Shown: one piece after another, positions 45,430 to 45,442 of the stretch
How the letters are laid out: the number at the start of each line of letters is the position of its first letter
Position numbering within the stretch: the stretch's first letter is position 1
Assembly (NCBI RefSeq): GCF_015207395.1
Contig: NZ_JADEWX010000035.1
Location: 1 to 45,442 of the forward strand
Direction: 5' to 3'
Length of the DNA: 45,442 nucleotides
Source of the DNA: Nodosilinea sp. LEGE 07088
GTDB lineage: Bacteria; Cyanobacteriota; Cyanobacteriia; Phormidesmidales; Phormidesmidaceae
Program-made: the position numbers and the translations under genes
The notes under the pieces: model-generated
What the model saw: only the letters and a program-made list of their open reading frames with translations
What the model was told of the DNA's origin: nothing
The model's database searches: none

Positions 45430-45442
45430 GGAGGGGTGGGGG

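Overview
The window reads as a cyanobacterial chromosome. GCGATCGC (HIP1-type) octamers recur throughout, and several gene choices are typical of cyanobacteria: purC next to an Omp85/BamA gene that runs into lpxC-fabZ-lpxA-lpxB, the diaminopimelate aminotransferase DapL, short-form HisG, a DUF928 protein, and large TPR-CHAT and CHAT-CHASE2 proteins. A filamentous Leptolyngbya/Nodosilinea-like lineage is likely; this is inferred from gene content, not from a marker gene.

Layout. 1-2.0 kb (minus): the start of an osmoprotectant-type ABC permease, then an ExbB/ExbD pair. 2.2-9.2 kb (minus): an outer-membrane biogenesis operon, bamA-lpxC-fabZ-lpxA-lpxB, with purC upstream. 9.3-12.0 kb (plus): dapL, a GNAT acetyltransferase and hisG. 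12.0-17.5 kb: an accessory island with a peptidoglycan-binding/HEAT protein and a pentapeptide-repeat membrane protein. The island is bounded by DNA fragments of the genes on its opposite sides: a piece of the transporter gene right after hisG, and a piece of hisG before the transporter. It also carries a MITE-like element and a Uma2 nuclease remnant. 17.5-25.7 kb: an MFS/GPH sugar transporter, a small membrane protein, a CBS-PAS-GAF-GGDEF diguanylate cyclase, mutS2, a SIMPL-domain protein and tRNA-Ser(GCU).

25.9-45.4 kb is the most unusual part. A secreted RTX haem peroxidase (minus) and a secreted trypsin-like protease (plus) diverge. They are followed by a long minus-strand block: Ser/Thr kinase, giant TPR-CHAT protein, small membrane-anchored protein, TPR protein, seven-bladed propeller, haem-oxygenase-like di-iron enzyme, second TPR-CHAT protein, DUF928 protein and CHAT-CHASE2 membrane protein. 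All three CHAT domains keep the His/Cys dyad.

The main new observation is a two-part promoter-like element, TGAATAAGT-N10-YAGARMTATR. It is perfect, with identical spacing, upstream of four minus-strand genes of this block, and weaker versions sit upstream of the divergent peroxidase and protease. This suggests that the secreted enzymes, the kinase and the CHAT proteins form one regulon, possibly under a dedicated sigma factor or regulator not seen in the window. Its biological role cannot be read from the sequence; a stress, proteolytic signalling or defence module is a hypothesis.
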